This document shows positions 35,508-46,079 of a DNA stretch of 64,000 bases, one piece after another (the stretch's first letter is position 1; the number at the start of each line of letters is the position of its first letter). Location: assembly GCF_014117265.1 (NCBI RefSeq), contig NZ_CP059833.1, positions 434,001-498,000 of the forward strand. Reading direction: 5' to 3'. Origin of the DNA: Corynebacterium hindlerae (GTDB taxonomy: Bacteria; Actinomycetota; Actinomycetes; Mycobacteriales; Mycobacteriaceae). A program made the translations under genes and the position numbers. Below the pieces are notes generated by a model. That model was not told the DNA's origin. It worked only from the letters and a program-made list of their open reading frames with translations, and made no database searches.

Positions 35508-37043
35508 ATGTCACAACCAGCACCCATCATGCGACTTGAAAACATCTCAAAGTCCTTCGGGCCGGTGACCGTGATCAATGGCGTCAGCCTGGATGTGCGC
35601 CCTGGTAAAGTACAGGCTCTCCTCGGGGAGAACGGCGCTGGCAAGTCCACACTGATCAAGATGATGGCTGGCGTGTACCAGCCAGATTCCGGACGCATCA
35701 TTGTGGATGACAAGGAAGTGCATCTGCCCACCACTAAGTCCGCGGAGGACCTCGGCATCGCCACGATTCACCAGGAGCTCAACCTGGTGCCCACGATGTC
35801 GGTGGCCGAAAACATCCTGCTCGGGCGCACGCCCTCACGCTTCGGATTGGTGAATTTCAGGCACCTCCGGGCTGAGGCAAAAGCAGCGCTGCGAATGATT
35901 GGCCTGGACGTTGACCTTGATACCCCGGTGGGTGACCTGGGCATCGCCCGCCAGCAGCTAGTGGAGATTGCCAAAGCGCTGTCCATGAACGCCCGCATCC
36001 TTATCCTCGATGAGCCCACCGCAGCTCTCACTGGCAAAGAGGTCGACCAGCTTTTCAGCGTGGTGGATCAGCTGCGGGACAAAGGCGTGGCGATGGTGTT
36101 CATCTCCCACCACCTGGATGAGCTCGCCCGCATCGCTGACACGATTTCCGTGCTGCGTGACGGCAACTTCGTCGCAGAGGTCCCCGCCGACACCCCGGAA
36201 AACGAGCTGGTCCGCCTCATGGTTGGCCGCGACATCGACGACCAGTACCCGCACGAACCTCAGGAGCCCGGCGCGCCACTGCTGCACGTCAGTGGTCTGT
36301 CGTCTGAAGGCAAGTTCAGCGATGTCAGCTTCACTGTTCACGCCGGTGAGGTGGTGGGGCTTGCCGGTTTGGTGGGCGCAGGACGCACCGAGGTGGTGCG
36401 AGCTATCGCGGGCGCGGACAAGGTGGACTCGGGCAGTGTGCTTATCGACGGCCGTCCCCTCAAACTCGGTGACGTGGCGACGGCGATCAATGCTGGTATC
36501 GGTCACGTGCCAGAAGACCGCAAGGGCCAGGGCCTGGTCCTGGATGCCACCGTTGGGGAGAACTTGGGGCTCGCCACGCTGCGCTCCACTAGTCGCCTAG
36601 GGATTGCTGATCGGTCCGGGCAAACGAAGCGCGCCTCGACGGTGGCTGAGAAGTTACGTATCCGCATGGCCTCTATTCACCAGCCCATTCGGGATCTATC
36701 TGGCGGCAATCAGCAGAAAGCGGTGTTTGGCCGCTGGGTTCTGGCAGGTTCGAAAGTGTTGCTGCTTGATGAGCCGACCCGTGGCGTAGATGTGGGCGCG
36801 AAAGTGGAGATTTACAACATCATCAACAAGGTAACTGCTGCTGGTGGTGCCGTGTTGATGGTCTCTTCTGATCTGCCTGAGGTGCTCGGTATGTCCGATC
36901 GCATCCTCGTCATGTCCGGCGGGAAGATCGCCGGAGAATTACCGCCCACCGCGTCCCAAGATGACGTGATGACGTTGGCGGTTGCCAACCTCACCAGTGC
37001 TGTTCGCCCCGACGCTGATCCACAACAGGAGCTTTCCTCATGA
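35508..37043 (+). CDS. rbsA: Ribose ABC transporter ATPase
   Basis: Double ABC ATPase (511 aa) of the sugar CUT2 class. Domain 1: GENGAGKST, the LGIARQQLVEIAKAL signature region, LILDEPTAAL. Domain 2: degenerate Walker A region GLVGAGRTEVVRAI, LSGGNQQKAVFGRWVL, VLLLDEPTRGVDVGAK. The degenerate second Walker A is normal for RbsA. RBS AGGAGGTGAA precedes the start. Ends overlapping rbsC by four bases. Confidence 0.94.
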   Translation: MSQPAPIMRLENISKSFGPVTVINGVSLDVRPGKVQALLGENGAGKSTLIKMMAGVYQPDSGRIIVDDKEVHLPTTKSAEDLGIATIHQELNLVPTMSVAENILLGRTPSRFGLVNFRHLRAEAKAALRMIGLDVDLDTPVGDLGIARQQLVEIAKALSMNARILILDEPTAALTGKEVDQLFSVVDQLRDKGVAMVFISHHLDELARIADTISVLRDGNFVAEVPADTPENELVRLMVGRDIDDQYPHEPQEPGAPLLHVSGLSSEGKFSDVSFTVHAGEVVGLAGLVGAGRTEVVRAIAGADKVDSGSVLIDGRPLKLGDVATAINAGIGHVPEDRKGQGLVLDATVGENLGLATLRSTSRLGIADRSGQTKRASTVAEKLRIRMASIHQPIRDLSGGNQQKAVFGRWVLAGSKVLLLDEPTRGVDVGAKVEIYNIINKVTAAGGAVLMVSSDLPEVLGMSDRILVMSGGKIAGELPPTASQDDVMTLAVANLTSAVRPDADPQQELSS

Positions 37044-38005
37044 CCACCGCAACTACTCGTACACCAGCATCACGCCGGGCCATCAACTGGATGATGGACA
37101 ACGGTGCTCTTGTTGGCCTCATCGCGCTGTGCATTACCCTGTTCATTGCCACGCCACACTTCCTTACCGTAAATAACTTCGTCAACATCGGCATCCAAGC
37201 TGCGACGGTGGCGATCCTCGCCTTCGGCATGACGTTCGTCATCATTACCGCTGGCATCGACCTCTCGGTGGGGTCCGTGGCGGCCCTGGGCGCCATGGTG
37301 TCCGCCTCCTTCTTCACCGAGGTGGGGCTGCCTGGTTGGCTCACGCTGGTGATCGGACTGTTGATCGGTGTCCTCGCCGGTTCGATCTGTGGCTGCGCCA
37401 CGGCCTTTGGCAAGATCCCCTCTTTCATCGCCACCTTGGCAATGATGTCGATCGCGCGTGGCGCAACCTTGGTGATCTCCCAGGGCTCCCCTATGGCCAC
37501 CGCTGATGAGGTGAACTTCCTGGGTTCCACCGTCGCTGGCGTACCTGTTCCGATCGTGATGATGATCATCGCTGGCCTGGTGTGCTGGTTCATCCTGGAA
37601 CGCACGGTGCTGGGCCGGTCCATGTACGCCATTGGCGGCAACTTGGAAGCAGCTCGGCTCTCCGGCCTGCCGGTGAAGAAGATCCAAATCACCGTGTTTG
37701 CCTTGTCCGGTTTGTTCGCCAGCTTGGCTGGTTTGGTGATGGCTGGCCGCCTGTCGTCGGCCCAGCCCCAGGCCGGCGCTGGCTATGAGCTGGATGCCAT
37801 CGCGGCTGTCGTCATTGGTGGCGCGTCATTGGCCGGTGGCTCCGGCAAAGCTACGGGAACTCTCGTCGGCGCCATGCTCCTTGCGGTGATCCGCAATGGT
37901 CTGAACCTCCTCAATGTCTCCTCCTTCTGGCAGCAGATCGTCATCGGCCTGGTGATCGCTCTCGCGGTCGGGTTCGACGTCATCCGAAACAAAACTGCCA
38001 ACTAA
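37040..38005 (+). CDS. rbsC: Ribose ABC transporter permease
   Basis: 321-residue CUT2 permease with 8-10 membrane helices. Signatures: AFGMTFVIITAGIDLSVGSVAALGAM, GRSMYAIGGNLEAARLSGLPVKKIQI (coupling loop) and AAVVIGGASLAGGSGKATGTLVGAMLL. ATGA overlap with rbsA; followed by the binding-protein gene after 27 bases. Confidence 0.94.
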   Translation: MTTATTRTPASRRAINWMMDNGALVGLIALCITLFIATPHFLTVNNFVNIGIQAATVAILAFGMTFVIITAGIDLSVGSVAALGAMVSASFFTEVGLPGWLTLVIGLLIGVLAGSICGCATAFGKIPSFIATLAMMSIARGATLVISQGSPMATADEVNFLGSTVAGVPVPIVMMIIAGLVCWFILERTVLGRSMYAIGGNLEAARLSGLPVKKIQITVFALSGLFASLAGLVMAGRLSSAQPQAGAGYELDAIAAVVIGGASLAGGSGKATGTLVGAMLLAVIRNGLNLLNVSSFWQQIVIGLVIALAVGFDVIRNKTAN

Positions 38006-38032
38006 CCTCCTAAAAGATAAGGACTCCCTCTC

Positions 38033-38956
38033 ATGTCTCTCGCACGTAAAACCCTCGCCATCGCTTCCGTCCTGGCTTTGAGCTTGTCTGTCACTGCCTG
38101 CAACCGCGGTGAGAGTGGCGCTGAATCCGTCACCTTGGCGTTGTCCACCCAGTCCAACCCATTCTTCGTGGAGCTGCGTGATGGTGCGCAGCACAAAGCC
38201 GATGAACTGGGCGTCAAGCTCAGCATCCAGGACGCCTCCGATGATGCCTCCACCCAGGCCGATCAGCTGAAGAACGCTGAAACCTCCGGCGCTGGCGTTG
38301 TGATCGTGAATCCGACTGACTCCGATGCCGTGGGCCCTGCTGTCAAATCCCTCAACAACGCGAAGATCCCGGTGATCGCTGTGGACCGCTCCTCTAATGA
38401 AGGCGAGATTGCGTCCTACATTGCCTCCGACAACATCGCCGGTGGCAAGCAGGCCGCTGAGGCACTGGCTAAGTCGATCGGTGAGGAAGGCGAGGTGCTT
38501 GTGCTGCAAGGTATCGCGGGTTCCTCCGCTTCCCGCGACCGCGGCAAGGGCTTTGAGCAGGGCATCGCAGCGTTCCCGAACATCAAGGTGGTGGCTAAGC
38601 AAACGGCCAACTTCGACCGCACCGAAGGCCTGAACGTGACCACGAACCTGCTCCAGGCTCATCCAAACGTGAAAGCAATCTTCGCAGAGAACGATGAGAT
38701 GGCGCTCGGCGCAATCGAAGCCCTCGGCGCAAAAGCCGGGAAGGATGTGAAGGTCTTCGGCTTCGACGGCACGGCTGACGGCGTCGCCGCCGTGAAGAAG
38801 GGCACGCTCACCGGCACCATCGCTCAGCAGCCAGCGGAACTGGGTGCGAAGGCCGTGGAGCAGGCGAAAGCTCTGCTGGAGGGCAAGACTGCCGAGAAGG
38901 AAATCCCCGTTGAGGTTGTCACCGTCGACGCCACGAACGTTGCTGAGTTCAAGTAA
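38033..38956 (+). CDS. rbsB: Ribose-binding lipoprotein
   Basis: Solute receptor (307 aa) with signal MSLARKTLAIASVLALSLS and lipobox SVTAC, then the Peripla_BP_4 fold: TQSNPFFVELRDGAQHKADELG, the NPTDSDAVGPAVKSL strand, VIAVDRSSNEG and ENDEMALGAIEALGA. RBS AAAAGATAAGGA upstream. The stop overlaps the rbsK ATG (TAATG). Confidence 0.94.
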   Translation: MSLARKTLAIASVLALSLSVTACNRGESGAESVTLALSTQSNPFFVELRDGAQHKADELGVKLSIQDASDDASTQADQLKNAETSGAGVVIVNPTDSDAVGPAVKSLNNAKIPVIAVDRSSNEGEIASYIASDNIAGGKQAAEALAKSIGEEGEVLVLQGIAGSSASRDRGKGFEQGIAAFPNIKVVAKQTANFDRTEGLNVTTNLLQAHPNVKAIFAENDEMALGAIEALGAKAGKDVKVFGFDGTADGVAAVKKGTLTGTIAQQPAELGAKAVEQAKALLEGKTAEKEIPVEVVTVDATNVAEFK

Positions 38957-39840
38957 TGAATACCCTCTGTGTGGTTGGTTCTATTAACGCCGACCTGTTC
39001 GTTCACGTGGATCGCCACCCCACCCCTGGGGAGACCCTGTTGGGCAGTGGTGGCGAGGTCCTTCCCGGTGGCAAGGGTGCAAACCAAGCAGTCGCCGCTG
39101 CCCTGCAGGGCGCCAACGTCGCCTTCGTGGGCGCGGTCGGTGATGATGCCTACGCCTCCCCTGCTCTGTCGCTGCTTCACCAGGCCGGTGTTGACGATAC
39201 CCACATCTCCACGGTGCCCGATGTGAGCACCGGGCTCGCGGTGATCACGGTGTCCGCGGATGGCGAGAACACCATCGTGGTGGTGCCCGGAGCAAACGCC
39301 ACGGTCACAAAGTCGTACGTGTCCTCGATCGACCTTCCCGGCGACATGCTGCTGTTGCAAGGCGAAATCCCCGCGGATGGCTTTGCCGCTGCGGTGCAGG
39401 GGTTCGACGGTCGCGTGGTGGTGAACCTGGCCCCCGTGGTGGACGTTCCTCACGAGCAGCTGCTGCGCGCCGATCCGCTGGTGGTCAACGAACACGAGGC
39501 GGGGCTGGTTCTCGAGCAGTTCGGGGTATCGGCGGGGACGGCGTCGGAAAGCGTGCAGGCCCTGCTTGACGTGGGGTTTACCTCAGTTGTTCTCACGTTA
39601 GGGGCGAAGGGCGCGCTCGTTGGCACGGCCGATGGTTTGCGCGAGATCCCTACCCCAGTCATCGAGGCAGTTGACACTACGGGCGCCGGCGATGCGTTCA
39701 CGGGCGCGCTGGCTGCGCGGTTGTTGGCTGGCGACGACCTGGTGGTGGCGGCGACGCACGCGGCACGCGTCGGGGCCTATGCTGCTTGCCGACGCGGAGC
39801 TCAGCCCTCATATCCTTCCGTGCACGATCCACTCCCCTAA
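38956..39840 (+). CDS. rbsK: Ribokinase
   Basis: Phosphorylates ribose at O5 for the pentose phosphate pathway. PfkB family, 294 aa: GSINADLFVHVDRHPTPGET, GGKGANQAVAAALQG, and the catalytic DTTGAGDAFTGALAARL with its general-base Asp. Directly coupled to rbsB and followed by rbsD, so uptake and first metabolic step are one operon. Confidence 0.95.
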   Translation: MNTLCVVGSINADLFVHVDRHPTPGETLLGSGGEVLPGGKGANQAVAAALQGANVAFVGAVGDDAYASPALSLLHQAGVDDTHISTVPDVSTGLAVITVSADGENTIVVVPGANATVTKSYVSSIDLPGDMLLLQGEIPADGFAAAVQGFDGRVVVNLAPVVDVPHEQLLRADPLVVNEHEAGLVLEQFGVSAGTASESVQALLDVGFTSVVLTLGAKGALVGTADGLREIPTPVIEAVDTTGAGDAFTGALAARLLAGDDLVVAATHAARVGAYAACRRGAQPSYPSVHDPLP

Positions 39841-39855
39841 GGAAGGTGATACGTC

Positions 39856-40230
39856 ATGCGTAAAGCAGGCATTCTCAATGCCGAACTAGCCGCCGCGATC
39901 AACCGACTCGGGCATTCGGACACTTTTGCGGTCGCGGACTGTGGCCTGCCCATCCCTGATGAGGTCGAGGTCATCGATCTCGCGTTGATATTCGGTGTCC
40001 CCTCGTTCGAGTCGGTAGTTCGCGCGGTGCTGGCGGAGGTGGTAGTCCAGGAGGCCACCATCGCGGACACAACCCCAGACGCGGTCCGTACGCTCATTGC
40101 CGCCCCTGCTGTCCAGGAGGTCTCACACGAGAAGCTCAAGGCGCGGATCGCTGACGTGAAGTTTGTCATTCGCACCGGAGAAACCACTCCGTTTGCCAAT
40201 GTCATCTTCACTTCAGGCGTAGCTTTCTAG
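39856..40230 (+). CDS. rbsD: D-ribose pyranase
   Basis: Converts beta-pyranose ribose to the furanose side used by ribokinase. 124 aa; MRKAGILNAELAAAINRLGHSDTFAVADCGLPIP contains the catalytic His and Asp, and the C-terminal Tyr-type pocket region ends IRTGETTPFANVIFTSGVAF (family reads ...GE.TPYANVIL..GV.F; here Phe replaces Tyr). Last gene of the operon; AAGGAAGG ribosome-binding site upstream. Confidence 0.94.
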   Translation: MRKAGILNAELAAAINRLGHSDTFAVADCGLPIPDEVEVIDLALIFGVPSFESVVRAVLAEVVVQEATIADTTPDAVRTLIAAPAVQEVSHEKLKARIADVKFVIRTGETTPFANVIFTSGVAF

Positions 40231-40234
40231 CACT

Positions 40235-40268
40235 AAACCCGCTCTCCTGTTATAAGGAAAGCGGGTTT
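40235..40268. terminator. Terminator between rbsD and gdh
   Basis: AAACCCGCT (40235-40243) and AGCGGGTTT (40260-40268) with a 16-nt loop, followed by ATT, serve the convergent rbsD and gdh ends; the flanking A/T runs are short but present on both strands. Confidence 0.85.
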
Positions 40269-40282
40269 ATTCGTACTAGTGG

Positions 40283-41987
<1,705 letters not shown>

Positions 41988-43067
41988 ATGAAGATTCTAA
42001 TTGCCCCTGACTCCTTCAAGGGAACCGCCACCGCACACCAGGTAGCCGAGCAACTCGCCACCGCCATTGCCCAAGAATTCCCGGACGCCAACATCACCAC
42101 TGTTCCCCTTGCGGATGGTGGCGAAGGCACGGCTGCCTGCTTCGCCGGAACCCCCATCACGCTACCCACCACCGACGCCGCGGGACGCCTCACCGAAGCC
42201 ACCTACGTCTACAACGAGGACTACCCCGAGGCCTTCATCGACATCGCCGCTGCCTCCGGGCTTCCCGCCGTCGCAGACCACCCCGTCCCCACCACCGGAG
42301 ATACCTATGGCACCGGTGTGCTCATCGCCGACGCGGTATCCCGAGGCGCACGCCGCATCACGTTAGGACTCGGCGGCAGCGCAACCGTTGATGGCGGAAC
42401 AGGCATCCTCGTGGCCCTTGGCGCCACCCCCATGAATAAATACGGCCACCCCCTCCGTCAAGGCGGCGCCGCCCTCGTGGACTTCGACCACTTCGATACC
42501 GCCCAGCTCAACATTCCAGCAGCCTCAGTGGAATGGGTCCTGCTCGCGGACGTGGACTCCCCTGCTACCGGCCCCGATGGCGCAGCAGCGGTGTTCGGTC
42601 CGCAAAAGGGCGCCAGTGCAACGGACGTCGAGAAGCTCGATGCTGCGTTGGCTACCCTGTGCGACCGCTGCGGCATCGACCCAGCACGCCCCGGGTTCGG
42701 CGCGGCCGGCGGCACCCCCATCGCCCTCACGTGGCTATCGACCATGCTGCACGGAACCGAAGCCGCCATCACGTTGCTGCCCGGCGCGCAGGTCGTCGCG
42801 GCGTCGATGGGGCTGGATGAGCAGCTTGCCGACGCCGACCTCGTCATCACCGGCGAAGGCTCATTCGACTCTCAGTCACTCTCCGGGAAAGTGACGGGTA
42901 TGGTGCTCGATCGCGCTGCCGCGGCCGATACACCGGCGATCGTGGTGGCAGGAAAAGTCAAGGACGCTCCAGATGGGGTGCACACCATCGAGCTGATTGA
43001 TGGGGGCATCGCCGCGCAGCTTGCCGACGCCGGTCGCCGCATCGCGGAGTACCTTAAGGCTGAATAA
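41988..43067 (+). CDS. glxK: Glycerate kinase
   Basis: Phosphorylates glycerate. 359 aa of the GlxK/GarK family: MKILIAPDSFKGT, PLADGGEGT, GTGVLIADAVSRGARRITLGLGGSATVDGG and DLVITGEGSFDSQSLSGKV are all diagnostic. The 3' end overlaps the next gene on the opposite strand by 14 bases. AT-rich DNA precedes it, with AGAGTGAGAAATATACAGCC upstream of the start. No other glycerate or glyoxylate gene is nearby. Confidence 0.94.
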   Translation: MKILIAPDSFKGTATAHQVAEQLATAIAQEFPDANITTVPLADGGEGTAACFAGTPITLPTTDAAGRLTEATYVYNEDYPEAFIDIAAASGLPAVADHPVPTTGDTYGTGVLIADAVSRGARRITLGLGGSATVDGGTGILVALGATPMNKYGHPLRQGGAALVDFDHFDTAQLNIPAASVEWVLLADVDSPATGPDGAAAVFGPQKGASATDVEKLDAALATLCDRCGIDPARPGFGAAGGTPIALTWLSTMLHGTEAAITLLPGAQVVAASMGLDEQLADADLVITGEGSFDSQSLSGKVTGMVLDRAAAADTPAIVVAGKVKDAPDGVHTIELIDGGIAAQLADAGRRIAEYLKAE

Positions 43068-43407
43068 CCACCGTCCACGGGTAGTCAGCAGCTACCTCGA
43101 ACGCTTCCTCATTTTCCAACGCCACGGGCTCCGGCGGCAGGTCCGCATGCGGGGTAAGCAGCCGAGCGAACGTCATCGCCGTCTGGTTGAGGTTGCTCGC
43201 TGCGTGAATGACGAACCGCTGCATGTAAAACTCCGAGGAGTCCCCGTCCAGCTGCTCCCGGAGTTGACGTTCCACCTCGGGGTCAACCTGCACGACCCCT
43301 TCCGACGTGACGCTCACGTTCATGGCCGTGGCCAGCTGCTCAAACCGGGCCTGCAACCGCGGGACGTGGGAAGTGGGCACCAGGGCATCGAAAATTATTT
43401 CAGGCAT
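43054..43407 (-). CDS. Small conserved protein of unknown function
   Basis: 117 residues, soluble, acidic (MPEIIFDALVPTSHVPRLQARFEQL ... PWTVVIQP); no recognised domain. The start at ATG 43407 is chosen because TACGCT lies six bases upstream, giving a leaderless promoter; a longer frame would run into the divergent promoter. It is divergent from the DUF4921 gene and the two appear to share a symmetric control region, so a related role is possible. Confidence 0.75.
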   Translation of the reverse strand: MPEIIFDALVPTSHVPRLQARFEQLATAMNVSVTSEGVVQVDPEVERQLREQLDGDSSEFYMQRFVIHAASNLNQTAMTFARLLTPHADLPPEPVALENEEAFEVAADYPWTVVIQP

Positions 43408-43413
43408 AAACAC

Positions 43414-43430
43414 AGCGTAGCTAATACGCT
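43414..43430. promoter_or_regulatory. Symmetric back-to-back -10 boxes
   Basis: AGCGTA (43414-43419), which reads TACGCT on the minus strand, and TACGCT (43425-43430) on the plus strand are separated by GCTAA. They lie 6 bp and 8 bp from the two divergent ATG codons (43407 minus and 43439 plus). Both genes would be leaderless, and polymerases would compete for the same 17 bp. Confidence 0.6.
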
Positions 43431-43438
43431 GGATAGGT

Positions 43439-44803
43439 ATGAGCACACCGTTACATCACCGCCCAACTCCCCTGATCACTATGGCCGATGGGACCTTGAA
43501 GCAGGTTAATCCCCTCACCGGTACAGAAGTGTGGACCGTGCCGGGGCGCGGGAACCGGCCGCTTTCCACCCCGGTGGCGGATCCCCGCGAGCTCGCGCCA
43601 GAAGATCACACCCGCGCGTGCGCATTCTGCAGCGACAACCTGCTCAGCACCCCGCCGGAGAAATCACGGATGGTGAAAGATGGCGACGTGTGGTTCAGCC
43701 GCCCCGGCGTTTTGCCGGCGCAGCTCCACCAGACCACCGCGGAGTTTCGTCGCGTTCCCAACCTGTTTGAGATCGTCTCCTACGACTACTGGCGGGAAAA
43801 CTACGGTTTTGAGATGGACGCCGACGTCGCCGCCCACATGCAGGAATATCTCGCAGATGAGCAGGGCCGGGAGCATGTCCTCGCGATTGTCCGCACGAGG
43901 CTCAAGGCAGCCGGCACTCCCGCTGAAGTGCTGGACACGATGACGCAGGAAGAGCTCCTCGGGAAGGCGGGCGGATACTTCGGCGGTGGCCATGACTTGA
44001 TTATTGGGCGACGCCACTTCGTTGACGGGGCCACGCATGACAACCAGTTGGCGTCGTCAGGCACGCTCAGCGTGGACGAACACCGGGCGCTGATTCGCTT
44101 TACCACCGAAGCTATCGCAGACCTCTACGTCCGCAACCGCTACGTGCCTTATGTGGCAGTGTTCCAAAACTGGCTGAAACCGGCCGGCGCTTCCTTCGAT
44201 CACCTGCATAAACAGCTGGTGGCGATCGATGAGCGGGGCGTCCACGCGGAAGAAGAAATCAGCCGACTGCGCGCCAACCCGAATATGTACAACGAGTGGG
44301 CTGTGGACTACGCCAACTACCACAACCTCATCATCGCCGAAAACGATCACGCAGTCGCGTTCGCTGGTTTCGGGCACCGCTACCCCACCGTGGAGATCTA
44401 CTCCAAGTCCGCAATCCCGGAGCCCTGGTTGCAGTCGGCGGACGAACAGGATGCGATGAGCGACCTCATGCATGCGATTCATGCTGCCACCGGCCCGGAA
44501 GTGCCGTGCAATGAGGAGTGGCATCACAAGCCTATTGACCTGGATATCCCCATGCCGTGGCGCGTAATGATCAAATGGCGCGTGTCCAACTTGGCCGGTT
44601 TCGAAGGTGGAACCAAGATTTACCTCAACACGCTGTCCCCGCAGAATATTAGGGATCGGATGGTACAGGGACTCTACCGACTGCGGGACGAAGGACGCAT
44701 CGCGCCCACCATCCGCATCGCCACCGAGGCCAACGTCGCACGAAATAGCTTGCGGTATAACCCCGTCCTCAATGTGACGCCCGCTACAGTAGTAACAAAC
44801 TAA
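43439..44803 (+). CDS. HIT-superfamily GalT-like transferase (DUF4921)
   Basis: 454 residues. CAFC (about residue 62) resembles the zinc Cys pair of galactose-1-phosphate uridylyltransferases. ASFDHLHKQLVAI holds an HxHxQ-type catalytic motif (H-L-H-K-Q). The C-terminal part MPWRVMIKWRVSNLAGFEGGTKIYLNTLSP resembles the GalT C-terminal half. Annotated relatives are called GalT or DUF4921. No other galactose gene is nearby, so the nucleotide-sugar substrate is uncertain. Leaderless start next to the symmetric promoter. Confidence 0.75.
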   Translation: MSTPLHHRPTPLITMADGTLKQVNPLTGTEVWTVPGRGNRPLSTPVADPRELAPEDHTRACAFCSDNLLSTPPEKSRMVKDGDVWFSRPGVLPAQLHQTTAEFRRVPNLFEIVSYDYWRENYGFEMDADVAAHMQEYLADEQGREHVLAIVRTRLKAAGTPAEVLDTMTQEELLGKAGGYFGGGHDLIIGRRHFVDGATHDNQLASSGTLSVDEHRALIRFTTEAIADLYVRNRYVPYVAVFQNWLKPAGASFDHLHKQLVAIDERGVHAEEEISRLRANPNMYNEWAVDYANYHNLIIAENDHAVAFAGFGHRYPTVEIYSKSAIPEPWLQSADEQDAMSDLMHAIHAATGPEVPCNEEWHHKPIDLDIPMPWRVMIKWRVSNLAGFEGGTKIYLNTLSPQNIRDRMVQGLYRLRDEGRIAPTIRIATEANVARNSLRYNPVLNVTPATVVTN

Positions 44804-44825
44804 CCGGAAAGGACGGATAACCCAC

Positions 44826-46079
44826 GTGACAGACATCTCCACACTGCTCGCCACTGCCACCACCGACCTCGAATGGCAAGGCGAGTTCTACCGCGATCTT
44901 CATTCCCACCCGGAACTGTCCATGCAGGAGCAGCGCACCGCGGCGCAGATCAAAACCAAGCTCGCGGACTTCAACTGCGACGTTGTGGACAACATCGGGG
45001 GCTATGGCATTATCGCGATCTTCCGCAACGGCGAGGGCCCTACGGCGGTGATGCGCGCCGACTTCGACGCCCTCCCCGTCGAGGAAGCCACCGGGGTTGA
45101 ATTCGCCTCTGTCGCTGAAGGCATCACCCCGCAAGGTATCCGCACCAAGCTGATGCACGCCTGTGGCCACGACATGCACACCACTGCCCTGCTCGGCGCC
45201 TGCGCAATTCTCGACGATCACCGCGAACACTGGCGTGGCACCTTCGTAGCCTTGTTCCAACCTTCCGAAGAAAACGGAGCCGGGGCACTCGCGATGGTCA
45301 ACGACGGACTTGCCCACCTCATGCCGCAACCAGACGTGGTGTTCGGCCAGCATATCGGCCCTGGCGCCGCCGGAACGGTGATGTCCATGTCCGGGCCGGC
45401 ACTCGCCGCTGCCGACACTATTCGGATTCGGATTTTCGGGCGCTCCTCACACGGGTCCATGCCACACCTTTCCATTGACCCGACGTTCGTCGCGGCAATG
45501 GTCGTCGTCAGGCTGCAGGGCATCGTGGGTCGTGAGGTTCCTCCGTCCGAATTCGCGGTGGTGACCGTCGGAACGCTGTCCTCCGGAAACTCCAACAACA
45601 CCATCCCCGCCACCGCAGACCTGGTGCTCAACTGCCGCACCTACAGCGACGAAGTCAAACACCACCTATACCAGGCCATCGAGCGAGTGGTACGGGCTGA
45701 ATGTGCTGCCTCCGGGTGCCTACAAGACCCAATCTTCGAATACACCGATCATGCCCCGCTAACGGATAACTCCCCCGAGGTGTTCGCCAAGGTCCGCCCC
45801 CAGTTCGACGCCGTGTTCGGAGCAGACTCCCTCGACGGCTCCCCCTGGACCGCTTCCGAGGATTTCTCCCAGGTGCCACGCGCCTTCGGGGCGCCCTACC
45901 TGTACTGGATGGTCGGCGCTACCCCACGCCCGCAGTGGGAGGCAGCTGTAGCGGCAAACCGGGTAGTAGAAGACATCCCAAGCAACCACATGAGCACCTT
46001 CCTGCCGGACTTCACGCCAACGGTGACCGCGGCAACCCGGGCGGCGTGCACCGCGGTGCTCAGTTACCTAGCACGCTAG
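44826..46079 (+). CDS. M20-family amidohydrolase
   Basis: Zinc aminoacylase or carboxypeptidase-type enzyme, 417 aa. Metal and catalytic motifs: DLHSHPELS, ADFDALPVEE, HACGHDMHTTALLG, PSEENGAGALAMV, and the dimerisation-domain His in GRSSHGSMP. This IAA-amino-acid hydrolase/hippuricase subgroup also includes the N-acyl-glutamine aminoacylase of skin corynebacteria, but I cannot assign the substrate. GGAAAGGACGG precedes the start. Its 3' end overlaps the convergent GntR gene by 20 bp, suggesting a regulator-target pair. Confidence 0.88.
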   Translation: MTDISTLLATATTDLEWQGEFYRDLHSHPELSMQEQRTAAQIKTKLADFNCDVVDNIGGYGIIAIFRNGEGPTAVMRADFDALPVEEATGVEFASVAEGITPQGIRTKLMHACGHDMHTTALLGACAILDDHREHWRGTFVALFQPSEENGAGALAMVNDGLAHLMPQPDVVFGQHIGPGAAGTVMSMSGPALAAADTIRIRIFGRSSHGSMPHLSIDPTFVAAMVVVRLQGIVGREVPPSEFAVVTVGTLSSGNSNNTIPATADLVLNCRTYSDEVKHHLYQAIERVVRAECAASGCLQDPIFEYTDHAPLTDNSPEVFAKVRPQFDAVFGADSLDGSPWTASEDFSQVPRAFGAPYLYWMVGATPRPQWEAAVAANRVVEDIPSNHMSTFLPDFTPTVTAATRAACTAVLSYLAR

